This document shows positions 5,213-6,661 of a stretch of 6,661 bases of DNA, in pieces. Location of the stretch: contig DGRP01000115.1 of NCBI GenBank assembly GCA_002391065.1, forward strand, positions 1-6,661, written 5' to 3'. The DNA comes from Ruminococcus sp. UBA4385. GTDB taxonomy: Bacteria; Bacillota_A; Clostridia; Oscillospirales; Ruminococcaceae. Below the pieces are notes generated by a model, which saw nothing but the letters and a program-made list of their open reading frames with translations, did no database searches and had not been told where the DNA came from. The translations under genes were made by a program, and so were the position numbers. Position 1 is the first letter of the stretch; every line of letters starts with the position of its first letter.

Positions 5213-5524
5213 ATGAGAAAAAGAAACAGAACAATTTCGATCAGATGCACAGAGGAAGAATACGAAAGAGTGCCTCGGAAAGCCGAGCTGCACGGACTGA
5301 AGCTAAATGACTTTGTGCTTCGCTCGGCGCTCGGCAAGAAGATAATTGTGGCACAAGGACTTGATGAAGTTGTGCGGCAGCAGAAGGCTATCGGCAATAA
5401 TCTTAACCAGCTTACCCGACTCGCCCACGAGGGCCGGGTACAGGTCATAGACCTGAAGCCCATGCTTGATGAGTACACAGGAGCAACAGCACTGCTAGCT
5501 AAAGCACTTCGGGAGGTGAAGTGA
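5213..5524 (+). CDS. mobC: MobC-like plasmid mobilization relaxosome protein
   Basis: This 103-aa accessory protein is expected to bind oriT next to the relaxase and help melt DNA at the nick. Residues 5-40 look like a ribbon-helix-helix DNA-binding fold (NRTISIRCTEEEYERV, then helix and LNDFVLRSAL). Residues 60-74 carry the MobC hallmark IGNNLNQLTRLAHEG. The length is normal for Firmicute MobC proteins. The ATG follows AAGGAG by 6 nt; upstream in-frame codons back to 5036 cover the hairpin-rich oriT-like DNA and are not protein-like. Its stop TGA overlaps the relaxase ATG by one base, so the two are translationally coupled. It is intact but probably non-functional alone, because its relaxase partner is cut. 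Confidence 0.88.
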   Translation: MRKRNRTISIRCTEEEYERVPRKAELHGLKLNDFVLRSALGKKIIVAQGLDEVVRQQKAIGNNLNQLTRLAHEGRVQVIDLKPMLDEYTGATALLAKALREVK

Positions 5525-5871
5525 TGGCGACTGTAACTGCTTTATCAACTAAGGAAGGCGGCGGAGGCAAGGCAAGTCTTGAATATATCTGCCGGGATGA
5601 CAAGACAGATTACAAGAGGCTAGTCTATATCGGAAACTGTACTCTGCAGACAGCATACGATGAGTTCCGGAATACCAAACAGCTTTACAACAAGACCGGA
5701 GGGATACAGTATTATCATTTCGTCCAGTCGCATCCGAAAGGATATGAGATAAGCCCAGAGATTGCTTTGAAGATAGCTTCCGAGTTTGCGGACATAGCCT
5801 TCAAGGGTTTTGAATATGTTGTTGCTACCCATAACGATGCTGACCATATTCACAGCCATATGATACAATAG
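5524..5871 (+). pseudogene. Relaxase/mobilization nuclease, truncated after motif III
   Basis: These are the N-terminal 115 residues of a MobA/VirD2-type relaxase (Relaxase domain PF03432). Such enzymes nick oriT through a tyrosine and pilot the strand into the recipient; family members are usually 400-600 aa. A likely catalytic Tyr21 sits in SLEYICRDDKTDY. The metal-binding motif is complete, H103-x-D105-x2-H108-x-H110-x-H112 in THNDADHIHSHM. Residues 61-70 (IQYYHFVQSH) match the motif II strand. Reading stops at TAG three residues after the motif, and no frame beyond it continues the family. The rest was therefore lost by a deletion or insertion at about 5868. The ATG at 5524 is preferred because GGAGGTGA lies 4 nt before it and only 1 nt before the GTG at 5521. 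Catalysis by this stub is unlikely. Confidence 0.85.
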
Positions 5872-5999
5872 GTTGCAGTCTCAAGTATTTCATAGTAATG
5901 CGCCGTTTTTGAGGTCTGCGCTTCACGCAGTTTCAAGCGGTCTCACGCAGCCTTTGGCGAAAATAAAGTCCAAATAAGGTCCAGAAACCCGACAGCTTT
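5872..5999. other. Junction sequence of unclear origin
   Basis: This sequence replaces the expected continuation of the relaxase. It contains a CTGCG/CGCAG hairpin and 11-bp tandem repeats. On the minus strand a protein-like stretch, KLREAQTSKTAHYYEILETA, reads towards the relaxase. On the plus strand, a different frame is open for 34 codons. Neither has a start signal. It may be the end of an inserted element or a deletion scar. Confidence 0.35.
5961..5982. repeat. Tandem 11-bp repeat at the relaxase junction
   Basis: AAATAAAGTCC (5961-5971) is followed directly by AAATAAGGTCC (5972-5982), identical at 10 of 11 positions. The architecture is the same as at 1213-1234 but the sequence is different. 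It lies 90 bp past the point where the relaxase is cut and 18 bp past the end of the minus-strand tail ORF. A plausible reading is arm-type sites of another integrase. Confidence 0.55.
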
Positions 6000-6209
6000 T
6001 TACTCCATACAAATCAAAGCAAGCTCAAACCTTTCAAAAAGATCAAACACTTGCTCGCCCATATCGACATCAATGTCTATATCCTCATCACTGATGCCGA
6101 AAATGTCACTTGCTGTTATTGGCTTCGCTTCGCTGCGGGCTTTATCAAATTCTTTGTGAATAACAAAAACTGCCCAGGCACAGTTTGAAACTGAAGTAAA
6201 AGGGCGCAA
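6000..6209 (-). pseudogene. Acidic C-terminal tail ORF, unrecognised
   Basis: This 69-codon minus-strand frame opens only at a TTG without ribosome-binding site. Its last ~40 residues look like real protein: KPITASDIFGISDED, IDIDVDMGEQ, then an amphipathic helix VFDLFERFELALICME and stop. Its first ~20 residues lie antisense to the DUF3320-like frame, so the real coding part is probably only about 6000-6160. I read it as the surviving 3' end of a minus-strand gene carried by the fragment inserted between relaxase and helicase-type gene. The family is unknown. Confidence 0.3.
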
Positions 6210-6661
6210 AACCGAATTTCAGAAATACAAGGAGATAAATGCACTTTACTTGGTTTCAAATAACATGAGATTTCTGCAATCTATAGTGCAGATACTAGAA
6301 GTTGAGGCTCCGCTTTCTGAAGAATATCTACTGAAAAGAATCGTCAAGTACTTTGACCGTGAGAAAGTGACAAATGTAGTTGTTGAGCAGTTTAACAATA
6401 GAATGGCAGGCTGTTCATCTCTGGGCATAATAAGAAAAAACGGATTCCTTTATCTTCAGGGAAAAGATGAGATAAAGCTTCGGATTCCCGGTGTCAAACG
6501 AGAGATCAAGTATATTTGTATAGAGGAGCTTGCTGATGGATTTTATACTCTGATAAAGCAAAATGTGTCAGCAACAACAGAGGGGCTATTCAAAGCAATG
6601 ACAAATCTTTTGGGATTTAGTCGAACCGGTGATGCGATCGTTACCAGATATACTGAAGCGA
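6160..6661 (+). pseudogene. DUF3320-like C-terminal module, 5' end missing, runs off window
   Basis: The frame is open from just after a TGA at 6157-6159 to the window edge, 167 codons. The first ATG in frame (6265) has no ribosome-binding site. FLQSIVQILEVEAPLSEEYL followed by LLKRIVKYF, then GIIRKNGFLYLQGKDEIKLRI, split here as IIRKNGFLY and GKDEIKLRIPG, and finally LFKAMTNLLGFSRTGDAI, are two copies of a winged-helix-like pattern. This pattern is known from DUF3320 at the C-terminus of large DUF4011/SF1-helicase/Vsr-like proteins (1,500 aa or more), some of which have been linked to phage defence. Here the helicase and nuclease parts are absent. The 5' boundary lies close to the minus-strand tail ORF, so the gene was cut by the same rearrangement. 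A standalone small protein is less likely. The far end is not visible. Confidence 0.65.

Noticed and set aside
5065..5478. 137-codon minus-strand frame
   Set aside because: Antisense to mobC and its hairpin-rich leader; mobC has clear family motifs.
1..6661. CRISPR array, rRNA, full insertion sequence or intact integrase
   Set aside because: No regularly spaced repeats with spacers, no rRNA-like conserved blocks, and no transposase or integrase reading frame was found on either strand.

Overview
The window looks like a chromosome segment of a gut Firmicute of the Ruminococcus / Oscillospiraceae type. This rests on strong AGGAGG/GGAGGTGA ribosome-binding sites, moderate GC, a secreted parallel beta-helix protein with fibronectin type III domains and paired Cys-x2-Cys motifs, and Firmicute-style mobilization genes. 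The genus is inferred from style, not proven.

Left part (1-1056), probably chromosomal flank. A 193-bp MITE-like element with imperfect terminal inverted repeats (36-228) lies directly upstream of a complete TetR-family regulator gene (261-833, +), which ends in a compact bidirectional terminator. Next come three TCGTGTGA repeats, a nested inverted repeat, and an intrinsic terminator on the minus strand that belongs to a tRNA gene.

Boundary (1057-1234). Only the 3' half of a tRNA-Arg(ACG) gene is present (minus strand, anticodon loop to discriminator base). The sequence to its right does not complete the tRNA. This is the usual scar of a tyrosine-recombinase element integrated in a tRNA gene. 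About 115 bp further in is a pair of tandem 11-bp repeats that resemble integrase arm sites. No integrase gene is visible.

Middle (1400-4275). This is one long minus-strand unit: a sigma-A promoter (-35 TTGAAT, 17 bp, -10 TATAAT), a class I cyclic-di-GMP (GEMM-I) riboswitch, an intrinsic terminator just after the aptamer, an AGGAGG site, and an 848-aa secreted beta-helix protein with two C-terminal FN3 domains. It ends in a 14-bp perfect hairpin. Second-messenger level therefore probably sets how much of this extracellular protein is made.

Right part (4330-6661), accessory and rearranged. It holds the 3' remnant of a plus-strand gene with its terminator; a 47-aa ORF with a very good Shine-Dalgarno; a hairpin-rich stretch that may contain an oriT; mobC (5213-5524); and a relaxase gene that overlaps mobC but stops right after the metal-binding HxDxxHxHxH motif (5524-5871). 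A roughly 300-bp stretch of unclear origin follows, with tandem 11-bp repeats and an acidic minus-strand tail ORF. The window then runs into a 5'-less reading frame resembling the C-terminal DUF3320 module of large DUF4011/SF1-helicase proteins (6160-6661, open at the edge). Both the relaxase and the helicase-type gene are cut at the junction, so this looks like a decayed mobile-element mosaic. The two most interesting signals are the c-di-GMP riboswitch-terminator in front of the secreted beta-helix protein, and the recurrence of unrelated ~11-bp tandem repeats beside breakpoints.
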